From Voacanga thouarsii (taxonomy: Eukaryota > Streptophyta > Magnoliopsida > Gentianales > Apocynaceae), in assembly GCA_026120185.1 (NCBI GenBank), contig JANUWF010002200.1, positions 4,152,001 through 4,216,000 of the forward strand: a stretch of DNA of 64,000 bases, read 5' to 3'. The translations under genes were made by a program, and so were the position numbers. Numbering within the stretch: the first letter of the stretch is position 1; each line of letters starts with the position of its first letter. Positions 1 through 10,960 of the stretch are shown here, piece by piece. The notes beneath the pieces were generated by a model, which searched no databases, was not told the origin of the DNA, and saw nothing but the letters and a program-made list of their open reading frames with translations.

Positions 1-296
1 CTAGAGTGCAGCCGGTACCGGTTTAGTTCTGTTTCGCTTTGTTTCACTGCTTTTTTTGCTGTCTCGAAGTGCATGCCAGCAGCACGAGATCGGCGCCGGT
101 TCCTCTGTCTTGGCCGGCGCTGCCTATGTTCTGTTTTGCAACGTTTTTATCTTATTTTACCCTTAAAATCTGAAATAATGCATAAAATACATTTCCAAAG
201 GTAAATTTTCAAATATGAAAAAATATGACTAGTTATTGAACAAAATGTATTACAAAATAGCCTCAAATAACTAGAAAATATATGACTAATTTAGGC
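1..296. other. Non-coding left edge, unassigned
   Basis: No coding segment is recognisable. The first 140 bases are fairly GC-rich and the rest is AT-rich. A short inverted pair (GACTAGTTATT near 227 and AATAACTAG near 267) lies just before the reverse transcriptase homology begins at about 297. The 5' part of the gypsy element was therefore lost or replaced here. No LTR terminus can be placed. Confidence 0.4.
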
Positions 297-2437
297 CCTA
301 TCATGTTTCTAGACGATATTTTGATCTACTCTAAGAGTCCCAATGAGTATGCGGAGCATCTGAAGTTGGTACTGCAAAAATTGAGGGAGCATAAACTATA
401 TGTCAAGTTTAGCAAATGCGAGTTTTGGTTAGATTTAGTAGCCTTCCTTGGTCACATGATATCTAGAGAGGGAATCAAGGTGGACCCAGCAAAAGTCGAG
501 GCTGTCTCTAATTGGAAACAACCCGAAAACGTAACTAAGATTAGGAGTTTTCTTGGATTGGCAGGATATTACCGGCGGTTCATCAAGAACTTCTCTATGC
601 TGGCTACACCGATGACCCGACTGCTAAAGAAGGACGTGCCATATGTCTGGAATGATAAGTGTGAGAGGGATTTTAAGAGCTCAAGAGGAGATTGATTATG
701 GCACTAGTATTAAGTTTACCTGAAGAAGGTAAACCCTACTCCTTGTACACAGACACCTCTAAGGAAGGTCTGGGGGTGGTGCTAATACAAGATAGGAAAG
801 TTATTGCCTATGCATCGAGGAAGCTGAAGCCGCATGAGGTTAACTATCTGACGCATAACTTGGAGTTGGCTGCAATAGTGTTTGCCCTGAAGAAGTGGCG
901 AGACTACTTATATGGAGCGGAGTATGAAGTCTTCACAGAACATAAGAGTTTGAAATATATCTTTACTCCAAAGGATTTGAATCTAAGGTAGAGAAGATGG
1001 ATGGAGTTTTTAGAAAAATATAAGTGTCCAATAAGCTATCACCCGGGCAAGGCTAACGTGGTAGCTGATGCACTGAGCCGAAAGGTAAGGATGGCTAGTA
1101 TGAGGGTGCAAGAAGTCCAAATAGTACAAGACCTCTTGGAGCGAAAGGCGAAAGTAGAAGAAGGAAAGATCAGCTTGTGTAATCTAAAGATAGAACCTGA
1201 GCTAAGGCAAGAGATTGGAGAGGTGCAGCGAGGCAACCAAAACTTTCAAACTTTTAAAGCAAAGGCAATCAAAAGAGGAAATAAGGAGTTTCGGACTGAT
1301 GAAGGTGGAGGGTTGTATTTCCGAGAATGGATATGTGTACTGGATGACCCAGTATTGAAGAGAAAGATAATGGGCAAGGCTCACAAGAGCAAGTATACTA
1401 TTCATCCTGGAGAAGTGAAGATGTACCAAGATTTGAAGAAGCCCTACTGGTGGCTGGGGATGAAAAGGGATGTGTCACAATACGTCTCTACTTGTCTGAC
1501 TTGCTAAAAAGTAAAGGAGGGGCATAAGAAAGCGGCGGGGTTACTACAACCGTTGCCTATTCCCGAGTGGAAGTGGCAAGAAGTGACAATGAATTTTGTT
1601 ACCGGACTACCTATGTCAAAGACTTTGAAGAATGCCGTTTGGGTTGTGGTTGACAGGTTAACCAAAACAACTCATTTTATTCCGGTAAATATTAAGGATT
1701 CTATGGAGAAGCTGGCTAAGACATACATTCGGGAAATGGTTAGATTGCATAGCGTACCATCAGGGATCATATCCGACTGGGATCCTAGGTTCACTTCAAG
1801 ATTTTGGACCAAGTTTCAAGAGTCAATGGGGACGACTTTGAAGCTTAGCACTTCTGCTCATCCGCAAACTGATGGACAGTCCGAGAGATTCATCCAGATA
1901 TTGGAGGACATGCTTAGGGCTTATGTGTTGAATTTTGGAGATAAGTGGATAGATTGTATACCCTATGCTGAGTTGGCATACAACAACAGTCACCAAACGT
2001 CGATCGGGATGGCACCCTATGAAGCATTATATGGACGGAAATGTCAAGTACCGTTATATTGGGATTGGACTGAGGATGGGCATTTATTGGCAAGACTGGG
2101 GAGGTAAACCTTGAAGAGATGGCAAGCAAAGTAAAGATGATAAAGGAGATTGAAAGCGGTGCAAAGTCGACAGAAGAGTTATGCGGACAACAGAAGAAGA
2201 GAATTGGAGTTTCAAGTGGGGGACCGGACTTTTCTGAAGATAACACCTAGTAGGGGGATTCTAAAACATTCCAAAGGCAGGAAGTTGAGTCCTAGATATT
2301 TAGGACCATTTTCAGTGATCGAGAAGATTGGACCTGTAGCATATCGATTGGAGTTGCCGGAAGAGTTGGCAGGAATTCATTATGTGTTCTATGTATCTCA
2401 GTTGAAGAAATATAACCCTGACCTAGAGCATGTATAA
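297..2437 (+). pseudogene. Ty3/gypsy pol remnant: RT C-terminus, RNase H, integrase, chromodomain-like tail
   Basis: The sequence enters inside reverse transcriptase at the FLDDILIYS box (306-332). It continues through RT connection, RNase H (TDTS at about 749, LELAA, DALSRK), the integrase zinc finger (HPGE..., CLTC at the end), the integrase core and a C-terminal HVSQL-like segment (here YVSQLKKY). Gag, protease and most of RT are missing. Lesions: a one-base deletion near 678, a TAG replacing Gln at 989-991, a TAA replacing Gln at 1505-1507, and a further break near 2105-2150. Catalytic changes: the RNase H motif TDHKSL reads TEHKSL (938-940), and the first integrase Asp (MDFVTGLP in relatives) is Asn at 1592-1594. 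Integrase Asp (1775) and Glu (1883) remain. It resembles the Tekay/Del chromovirus group. Reading ends at TAA 2435-2437, where a repeat begins. It cannot make an active product. Confidence 0.92.
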
Positions 2438-2598
2438 TACTCATAAAACAAAAGCTCAAGTCCACCAAGAAACTAATAAATTCCCTTAACTCCCACTCAC
2501 TTACTCATTTTTCCTTCTAATAATACTTATCTAATAATACTCATAAAACAAAAGCTCAAGTCCACCAAGAAACTAACAAATTCCCTCAACTCCCACTC
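2435..2598. repeat. 64-bp direct repeat at 100-bp spacing
   Basis: Two near-identical copies (2435-2498 and 2535-2598) begin TAATACTCATAAAACAAAAG and end CTCCCACTC. They differ at about two positions. The offset is exactly 100 bp and the 36-bp spacer is AT-rich. The first copy starts at the stop codon that ends the gypsy reading frame, so the repeat may mark the junction with another element. Confidence 0.8.
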
Positions 2599-3065
2599 TT
2601 GTTTAAATAGTCTTCCAACAATTATATCAAAGTAAATAAATTCATGAACTAACCAACTCATAGATCACATATACCCACGAAAATAGTTCAAGTTATCAAA
2701 TATCATATAAAATGTTATGCAATGCATGAATTTTTTTCATATAATAAAGGTGGTTTTAAATGGGGTATTACATTTAAAATATTCAAAATAGGGTTGAGAT
2801 TTTGTGGAAATTACTTTTGTGTCCTTTGTAAAGCCAAAAGTAAAGATTTTTCCCCCAAAGTTATTTTTCTCTAAAAAGTAGTTGAAACAAGCCTCTCTTT
2901 GTAAATAATACTTCAATCTCAACATAAAATTAAGTATCATTCATGATCATGAAGTATTCAAATAAATGTACACAAATCATCCACACAATTTCACAAGCAC
3001 ATTTAAGATTCATAGGGAAATTAAATATGTAAAACACACAAATAGACTCTCAATAAATATGATAT
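2599..3065. other. Non-coding, possible LTR edge
   Basis: AT-rich with no coding similarity. GGGGTATTACA at 2762-2772 looks like the reverse complement of the TGTAATACCCC start of many plant gypsy LTRs, so an LTR end may lie here. No partner copy or target duplication was found. Confidence 0.3.
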
Positions 3066-3715
3066 GCCCAAAGAATGAATGCTCATCTCCTAATTCCAAA
3101 GTGAAAATGGGTGCAGCATTACATAGTAGATATCAAACTAACCCTAGTCTTGATCATTGAAGAGCAACTAAAAAGGTTTTAAGATATGTGCAAGGAATTA
3201 AGGATTTTAAGTTTACATAAAAGAATACCGATTTGTTAAAAGTGGTTGGATATTTAGATTCTGACTTAAACAGATACGAAAACATTTGTAAATCTACTTC
3301 AAGAAGTCTCTTCCTTCGTACTAGAGGTGTCATATCTTGGAGGAGTACTAAGCAGACAATTGTTGAGACATCCATAATAGAAGTTGAATATATAGCATAT
3401 TATTATGAAGTTATATCACAAGCATTATGATTAAGAAATTTCATTTCTACCCTTAGAGTTGTTGACTTTATTTCAAGGCCATTGAAGGTCTTTGTGACAA
3501 TGTGGTTGTTGTATACTTTTCTAGGAACAACAAAAGTGGTAGTCAAAGTAAGCACATTAACATCAAATATTTAATGATCAGAGATTACATCCAACGGTAA
3601 GATATTTCCCTTAATCATATTAGTACAAATTTAATGATTGCCAATCCTATGATCAAAGGATTACCAACTAATATTTTTCAGGATCATGTAACCTATATGG
3701 GACTTGCTAACTCGA
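3066..3715 (+). pseudogene. Ty1/copia RNase H remnant
   Basis: Translation gives a run of motifs typical of the copia pol C-terminus: SRYQTNP, KKVLRYVQG, GYLDSD (GYTDSD in relatives), KSTS, GVISWRSTKQ, VEYIA, then in another frame NKSGSQSKHINIKY and the terminal DHVTYMGL. Stops and at least one frameshift (near 3490, where the CDN motif loses a base) break it. The start is fused to an unrelated upstream stretch, suggesting an internal deletion. Only the last part of pol survives. Confidence 0.85.
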
Positions 3716-4783
3716 TTTAGATTTGAATCTGATTTCTCGACTACTTGTCTAGATATTTTAATTCTTTTTTTTTTACATGGTAATCTACATTTTATACTAA
3801 GTATATGTTTTTTGGATCAATAAAGCTAGACCCTAGAATGATTCTTAGTTCATTCATAACATTTACATACTTGATTAAAAAGTAATGTACATTGTAATAC
3901 ATGAAAAAGAGTAATTTTTTTTAAAATTAAGATATAACTACCATGATTCTTATATTGTAAATTCCAATTAAGTGGTTATTGCATAACCAAGTCGTCGTTT
4001 AAGTGACTTGTATAAAGTTTATAGTCATAGGATTGATGTTTGTCACTCATAAACCTAAAGTAATACGTCATACGTGGTCAAGTGGGAGATATTTAATTGA
4101 ATTAGGTAATAATGTGGAGCCACACAAGATCTCTAAAAGAGGTCAATTAAGTATCTCTTAAAATCTTTCAAATAAGGTAATACAACATTAAATTAACCAA
4201 TTAAGTTATGTGGCATATCCCAAATCTTTTTGGATTAGGTAATTATTGGTTGTCCTGTCTTATTTTAAGTTTCTTTGACGAAAAAGGGGAAAAAAAATAA
4301 TTCTATGCGTATGATACTCTTTGGTTGTGCTTGTGCGTATAGTAGTCACAAGAAAGGATAACGTATAGGACTAACATGACTATCAATCAGTACATTCTAA
4401 CATTTGTTTCTGTTGTATATATAATTTTTTCACAACACCTATATTTGTTTTTGCTGTATTATGCGTTTAAAATTTTTCACAACTTCAACTTGGACAGAGT
4501 TTACTATATTCTCCCACTACAAAGGTAAGATTTGGAAACAATCGGCAAAGGACTCAACTCAACTCAAGATGAAGATTGCTTGTGAAAATTTTAATTAGTT
4601 GCCATTAAAGGGGGGCGTGTTAGAAACACCATTGATCTTGAAGGAACCATAAGTCTATAATCTATTGTTTTAGCAATCATCACATTCATAAAGGAGCCTT
4701 CTCTGATATTATAGGGACTTCAAAATATTAATCACTCAAAAAACCAGAAAGGGTTAGGAGGAAAAATAGATTAAAATAAGAAT
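3716..4783 (+). other. 3' end of the copia relic with polypurine tracts
   Basis: No gene is seen. TCAAGTGGGAGAT at 4078-4090 matches the usual copia polypurine tract, so the 3' LTR of the relic probably starts just after it. A second candidate, ATTAAAGGGGGGCG followed by TGTTAGAAAC at 4618, looks like another polypurine tract and LTR start. No matching 5' LTR is in the window, so LTR lengths cannot be set. Confidence 0.45.
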
Positions 4784-4789
4784 TTTATT
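4784..4789 (-). terminator. Candidate poly(A) signal AATAAA
   Basis: AATAAA on the minus strand, about 50 bp downstream of the stop codon of the cysteine-rich peptide gene. The position suits a plant near-upstream element, but the surroundings are AT-rich, so chance is possible. Confidence 0.4.
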
Positions 4790-4840
4790 ATATGTGCATG
4801 ATGTAAAATTTTTGGATTCTTTGTCATCAGTATTTATCGC

Positions 4841-5193
4841 TCATCCACAAAAGAACGATGGAACACAAAAGGGGGGCACTGGACAGGGATCATTTACTTT
4901 ACATGCCTTGCCACACATAGCACAAGTATTAGAAACAGTATTGCAAAAACAAGTTTGTGCAGGTACAATTTGCTTTGACAATTCCCTGGCTTCTACTTGA
5001 CCTCCTCCAAGCATCCCCAAGAACAAGTCAACTGTACATTAAGAGGGGTGGGGGGGGGGAGGGGGGTGTTAGTAAAGCCAATATAGCTTATGTTTCTAGA
5101 AATGAAATTACAATTTGGAAAGTGAGAGAGAAACTAACCAGTAGAAACATATAGGCAAAAAACAAGCATGATTGCACTAAAAAAAGTCTTCAT
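4841..5193 (-). CDS. Putative secreted cysteine-rich peptide, two exons
   Basis: I read two exons: 5193-5139 and 5031-4841, joined across a 107-bp intron (donor GTTAGT, acceptor TGTACAG after a C-rich tract). The product is 81 residues. Exon 1 encodes MKTFFSAIMLVFCLYVSTG, a good signal peptide (Lys, hydrophobic core, small residues). The mature part is acidic/basic mixed, then has eight cysteines in its last 36 residues, starting CFC, then CAMCGKAC, and ending in a Pro-rich tail with three cysteines and a final FFCG. A TATA box lies 65 bp upstream and an AATAAA downstream. I do not recognise the family. The style fits plant defence or signalling peptides, or small protease inhibitors. No stop or frameshift is present, unusual in this transposon-rich setting. 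Function is unknown. Confidence 0.68.
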
Positions 5194-5257
5194 CTCTTCT
5201 TGGTAAGAGTATAGAGGTTTGTTGGTATTGTCTCCCAATTCTTCCAATTTTGAGCTC

Positions 5258-5265
5258 TATTTATA
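5258..5265 (-). promoter_or_regulatory. TATA box of the cysteine-rich peptide gene
   Basis: CCTATAAATAGAG on the minus strand is a near-perfect plant TATA box. It sits 65 bp before the ATG, leaving room for a leader of about 35 nt. Confidence 0.6.
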
Positions 5266-5883
5266 GGGATAAAGTTTGCACAAATGGACACATAGGATAT
5301 GTGGGATACGTTCATTTGAGATTAAAAAATAAAGTTAAAAATAAATACCAAGAGAAACTTTATATAGAATGTCTATATATAATTACTTTCATAGATGTCT
5401 AGAAATGCAAGATTTCTTATTTCATTGAGTATTAAATAATAGACCTTATTTCTTCCCAAAAAAAAAAAAATTGGAAACTTTTAGTTGGATAGACCTTGTT
5501 CCTTTGTTGAGTCAGTGTACGCAATGATTTCATTCTACCCAATTTGGCTTATCTTTGAGGATTAGGATCCACGTCTATTTAACTTTGTTACTATATGTAT
5601 TACTAACAATACACATCTAGTCAAGTTTTTATATTTATGTCACTAAAGTATAACTTCTCAATACGTTAGACATTCATTTAATTATTATTCTTTTTGTTTA
5701 ATCTAAATTATTATAAAATATAATGTAAAAATAAATTATAAATAATTTAGTCTTGAAATTCATATTTTGATCTTTAGACTTCATATTTCAAATTTTAGAT
5801 CTTAAATTTTTGAACTTCATTATTTAGACATTTATCGAAGAGGCATAAGTTTTAAAAAATTATTTAGTAATAAAAATATATTA
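5266..5883. other. AT-rich intergenic stretch
   Basis: No gene or element was recognised. Contains an A-run at 5457-5470 and ends at the TA target site of the mariner element. Confidence 0.5.
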
Positions 5884-5906
5884 CTCCATTCGTCCCAATT
5901 TTTTGG
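5884..5906 (+). repeat. Left TIR of mariner-like element
   Basis: CTCCATTCGTCCCAATTTTT and following bases. It pairs with the right TIR with a few substitutions and one base of length difference. Confidence 0.88.
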
Positions 5907-6156
5907 CCCAATTTTTCATTTTCATTTTCCCCAAAATATTGTCCTATTTCTATTTTTCCATTTGAAATTAAATTTTAAATCCCTACCATAGCCATATTTA
6001 ATGACTATAGGAAAGCTAAGCAATTAATGGGCAGTCATTGTTCAATTACCCAAAAAAAAGAAAAAGAAAATAGGCCATCCAAATCCCATTCAAACTATTG
6101 AATTGCCTCGTATCAATAAATACTCCACCTAACTCACCATTTTGATCTTCAAAACT

Positions 6157-6351
6157 ATGGATCTGTATCTCCTAAACATTTCGAAAGATTCACCATTCAT
6201 TTCTAAAGATTCACTAGGGGTCATCAACAATAAAAATGACATGAAGGAAACAACCAATGTCATGAAAGAAATAGGGAGGCTATTGCTTGATTTAAATGCC
6301 ACACCAAAAGAAGACGGTATGTGTCTGCTGCTCAAGAAAAATATCTTTTGA
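6157..6351 (+). CDS. Small hypothetical ORF at left end of the mariner-like element
   Basis: A 64-codon open frame starts at an ATG about 40 bp after a TATA-like CAATAAATA (6114-6122). This mirrors the transposase arrangement at the other end. The peptide is mostly polar and contains LLLDLNATP, matching the DLNxxP form of the EAR repression motif. The transposase N-terminus has IDLNIPP. A GGTATG donor-like site lies at 6316-6321, so this could be exon 1 of a spliced gene, but I could not join a convincing second exon. It may be spurious. Confidence 0.3.
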   Translation: MDLYLLNISKDSPFISKDSLGVINNKNDMKETTNVMKEIGRLLLDLNATPKEDGMCLLLKKNIF

Positions 6352-6965
6352 TTTCTCAAATGCTGAAAATTTACTTTCCTTTGTGTTTCTCAGATGCCTA
6401 AAATAAAGAGAAGTAGGCTTTCTGTTGCATTTCATGGAATCTAAATCCCAGAATTGCTGCATTTTCTTTTGTGTTTATCTCACTAGAATCACTTGTGCCA
6501 TTATTAAAACCTCGAGTACTCTTTTTCTTTATGTTTTTTTAAGTACCTTGCATAATCTTTATTTAAAAAAAAAATTATAAGTACACAATCTGCAATTTGA
6601 TTAAAGAAAACCTCAATAGCACTGTGGCAAGAATTGTTTAGTGATGTTGCAATGATGAGTTTAATGGTATGGTTTTCTTAGTTTCTATTGCTGGTTATAT
6701 GTTGGACTTTCAAGAAATCATTGACACTAGGACTCTCATTTTTTTTTTAAACTTTAGTTGTTTAAAATGTTAAGTTCGATAAGGGGGAAAAAAATAGCAA
6801 AACATAGAGTTACATTCTTTGGCAAAGCAGCGAATCAAACTACACTAAGCAAAAGTTTAAATCATTTTATTAAGAATGCATTAGGCTTGTATTCCTTCAG
6901 TGCAATACATTACTCCCAAACTAATTTAAGCCATTGCAATTTTCGCCATGGTAAACATCTTGATA

Positions 6966-8441
6966 TCATTCTTCAAGGGTCGCCATTGCCTTGTTCAAAT
7001 CTTGAGAATTGCATTCAATGTAATTTGGTAGCTTTCCTTCTCTAATAAGCTTTTCCTTGCTCATATGTTGAATCTTATATTGATTTCCTCCATGAATTTT
7101 TATCACCTCGAACATGCATGATTGCAATGTTAAAAATACATTGTTCAAATCCTCAACTAGTAATATGTTAAAAGCATACTCTGCTACTGAAACAAATTCA
7201 TCAATTGTAGTTGGAGCCTCTTGATGTTGAAGTGAATCAATACTTCTAAAGAAACCCAGATCCAAAACATTCAAATTGGGGTTGTTTGGTCGTTGACAAC
7301 ACAAACGAATGTCAAGTCCATCTCTGCTTCCAACTTCAAGAAACTTAGCATCATTAATCTGTAAATGTGGCTTCACATTGTCCTGTTGGATGGAAATGGT
7401 CTTACAACTAAAACAAGGCCACTTTTCTTTGATTGCAAGCAACACTTTTTCAATTAAACAAGAATGAATAACATCCTTAGTAATTAACGAAATTGGCTTC
7501 GTCTCTAAAGTCCCTGCATGACGATTTTTACTACTCCTCTTTGCAACTTCCTTTACCACAAATGGCCATATTCCAATTTTCCCATTAAACACTACATTAG
7601 AGGCTGAATCAAATTGTGGCCGAGCAACAACAGCCATAAACATAATCTTAGAGATAAATCTTTTACTTTTGCATGTACGATAAGATACCTTTTCATGAGG
7701 AAGCAGATAATACTTTTGTGTTGTTTTAGACATATGAAACCATTTTTCATCAATATGGATTCGATCATGCACGGTAATAAACAAAGGTCTAAATGCAATT
7801 TTACCTTGATCAATCATTGACAAACAAAACTTCAACCTTTCCTTCTTTTTGTCATTTGACAAATATGGCTTCATCGAATTTGTGTGTGGACGAATATATC
7901 CTTCTTTGACTCTTCTATGTAGGGTTGATTTTGGCACATCCAAAGCCTTTGATAATGACCTTTTGTTTGTTCGACGACGAAGAGGGATATTCCACATTTG
8001 TTCAAAATCTACTTGAACTCTTTTCCGACCAGCCTACTTAACAAGCTTTGAAGACAAATCTGGTAATTTACCATTTGAGCTAGAATCCTTAACTTCCTGC
8101 CAAATTCGTAATACTGATTTGCTGCATATTGAAAAGACATTGGCAACTTTAGAGATGACTCCTCTTGGTAATTTTCCTTCTTGGCTCTCCTTGAGTAGCA
8201 TTTCAAGAATTGCTCCTTTTTTTTTTTTTTTTTTTGTAATCAAAAGTGAAAATTTTCTTCTTGGTCCCATGACAGATATCTTTTGAAACTGTTGTGCTCG
8301 TACGCATATTTTTTGGAGAATTTGTAGCTTTTGGAAAACGATTAAGATCAATCGAAATTCTTGGGGGAAAGATAAATGTGTATGGGCATCATTGGATGAG
8401 AGGACATTTGGGGGAATATTCAAATCAATAGGAGTACTCAT
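6966..8441 (-). pseudogene. Mariner-like transposase, one in-frame stop
   Basis: A single frame of 492 codons starts at 8441 and ends with TGA at 6966-6968. It is broken only by TAG at 8036-8034. The N-terminal part has a basic Lys-rich stretch and a helix-turn-helix-like segment (VISKVANVFSICSKSVLRIW). The second half is the plant DDD transposase core. The three acidic residues are all present: Asp in HIDEKWF (7751-7749), Asp in IQQDNVKPH (7382-7380) and Asp in NVLDLGFF (7262-7260). The last two are separated by exactly 39 residues, the DD39D spacing of plant mariners. The stop lies between DNA-binding and catalytic parts, so a full protein would need readthrough. It would act in the nucleus, cutting at the TIRs at TA sites. 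Confidence 0.9.
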
Positions 8442-8477
8442 CTTTTTTATTGTGATTAATTATGACAATAGGTGTCT

Positions 8478-8485
8478 TATTTATA
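8478..8485 (-). promoter_or_regulatory. TATA box of the transposase gene
   Basis: CTATAAATAAG on the minus strand, about 37 bp upstream of the transposase ATG and inside the element. Confidence 0.5.
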
Positions 8486-8913
8486 GAGATAAATCTAAAA
8501 ATTTAAATGTAATGGCTCCTCTACAAGGCTCCAAATTTAAACTTTTCAATATGGTTTAAAATCTTTCTACAAAATTTAAAAGTAATGGCTCCAGGCTCCA
8601 AATTGAAAATTGCCAAAGAAATCACTATAACTATGACCAAGCAAATTCTTGTTTCAAGACATATGAAAACGGTGACCATATATAAATTCTTGGTTGAAGA
8701 TAATTTTTGGTCAATGTGTGAATTCTTTTCCTTTAAACTTTATCATATGAATTCTTTAGAATTCTAACATGGGAATAAATGTAGTGATGTGTTTCTTTAA
8801 TTAACTTTAAAACACAAGAATCTTTGGAATCTTTAATGTGTTTCTTGGTTATCTAAAATGATTATATAACTACATTTAACTAACTTTATTAATCTATGTG
8901 TAAAAGAGAAATA

Positions 8914-8939
8914 GGACAAAAAATTTGGGATGGAGGGAG
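8914..8939 (-). repeat. Right TIR of mariner-like element
   Basis: Read inward on the minus strand it begins CTCCCTCCATCCCAAATTTT, the inverted partner of the left TIR. TA follows at 8940-8941. Confidence 0.88.
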
Positions 8940-10960
8940 TATCATACATATTGAAGTAGATATCCACCCAAGAAGTATGGTTTTCAATCACATTTACCAA
9001 GTTGGACTTAATTCGATAATTGAAAATTCTTAATTGGGCTAGGGATAGGTTTTCTACACAATTCTTGTTTACTTGATGAGAGAGGGAAAGAGATGTTACA
9101 TTGACTTTGAGAAGGACGATCTTATGCACCTAATAAGCAATCATCATGCAAATATACGTGTATGTGTTAGTAGGGCTATAAAGGGTTAGATCGGATCTAG
9201 ATCACCCTATTCCGGACCCGACGATTAGCAATATACCAATCTGACCCAACCTGAATACCCGTCGAATATAATATAAAAAGACTTATAACTGATTAAACGG
9301 GTATTATATTCAAGTCGGGTATAATATATAATAATATAATATATATATTTTATATAAAAACATATATAAAATAATATGTATTTTATATAATATTTAAATT
9401 AATCAAGTAATCGGATAACTTACTACGAGTATTATAGTTTCATATAATTATATAAACTAAGTGAGTAAACAGGTTAGGTTGAGTAATATGTGTTAGTGCA
9501 TGTTTTTCGATGAAAGATAAAGAAACTAAAATTTTGTTTTATATATTGTTCCCCACTTTTTCCTTCCCAACTTTGTTACAAAAATGTAATATAAATACTA
9601 AAAGACATATTTATCACTTTTCTTTTCTATCCAACTTCCTCAATCCAAAGATACTGTTAAAGAGGAAATGTTTGCTATAGGGTTTGAATTTATGGAAATG
9701 AAAAACCCCAAACTCTTTAATGATGATTCGTGAGTAAATTGGTGAGTTTCACAATCTAATAAAGTAAAATTAAATAGTAAAATTTCACATCCATACCTAC
9801 TTGTTAGGAGCTATTAACCAAACATATCAATAATCAAATAATCAAATTTCAAACCTATATCTACATGTTAAAAACCATTAACCAGACATGTCAATAAATC
9901 AATCTATATCAATTCCAACTACTAGTTTCTCATGTCAATTCCCATTCCCATTCCTTAATTTCAACCAAACACCTAGGTTATAGTGTTGAGATTTGTGAAG
10001 CAAAAACATGAGCATGAGTTTCTGATTGACAATGAATTTTTTGATATATTTGATACTTTTGGCCAATCGTTTTATTAAGCTGAAAAAATAATTAAAATAT
10101 ACTAGAAATCTATAATCAAGTTACAATGAATTGATAGTAATAATTGAAAATGTTTTGTATGATTCTTAAGGAAATCATATGGCAAATTATTTTTTTCCTG
10201 AATAATATTCCTATGGTGGCAAAAAATTATGTATACAATCATAGTTATGAAAAAAGTAACAAATATTTGAAATAAGTTAAATATGCTATAGTTATAATTT
10301 TTTTGTTTCCATTGTTTAGTGAAGACGAATCAAGAAAACTCCTAAGCTGATCTTCAATATGGAGAGCTCCCTTATTATGCAAGCATAGGTTTCACTTTGA
10401 AATACTTATTTAACTGTTCTGTGCAAATGTTGTGAGCAGAAATGGAATCTTCACAAGGACTCAAAGGGAATGGAGGAGAAGGACCTGCATCGGTTTCATA
10501 GATTGTTGGATAAGAATTCAGCTTAAGTAATAAGATTCAATTATGTTCCTGAGGAAATTATGAAGACGTAGAGGTCAAGATTGGTCAATTCAAGAAGGTA
10601 GCTACCTATATTGAAACTATTGCAGAACTTATTTTGAAATCACTTTCATGAACCGATTTAATGAGGAGAAGATGCCTGCTGCTTGATCCAAAAAAGATAT
10701 GCCCTTCTCCTGCTTCTCTTCCACTCCTCCAAATATGATCTGCAGGTAATAGAAGAATATGGAATTAACTAAGGTTTGGACTCAGTCAAGTTTGACTACG
10801 ATGGATGTGTTGCTGGTCTACCCTTTATATCCAAAAAGGAGGACAAAGTTTACATGAAAATCTAAGCTTTCATAATTTGCTACTGATTGTAGTATAATAA
10901 GTTGGAGAAATGCTTTTGTGATCAAACTGATTGTGGAAAAAGGGCTCGAATTCAGTATCA
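8940..10960. other. Intergenic, AT-rich, with unassigned gene-like debris
   Basis: No intact gene is seen. 9270-9480 is strongly AT-rich with TATAATA runs. 10320-10960 is less AT-biased and may hold the 3' untranslated region of the DUF1995 gene or decayed exons. I could not assign a product. Confidence 0.45.

Larger units (their letters stand above)
5884..8939 (-). mobile_element. Full-length plant mariner-like element (DD39D type)
   Basis: Terminal inverted repeats start CTCCATTCGTCCCAA on the left and, read from the right end, CTCCCTCCATCCCAAA. These are the ends shared by plant mariners and Stowaway MITEs. A TA dinucleotide flanks each side (5882-5883, 8940-8941), the expected target duplication. 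The 3.06-kb length is normal for an autonomous plant mariner. It carries a transposase on the minus strand and a small open frame of unknown worth on the plus strand at the other end. Confidence 0.9.

Noticed and set aside
6758..7045. 95-codon plus-strand frame
   Set aside because: Mostly antisense to the 3' end of the mariner transposase and its trailer, with no recognisable motif.
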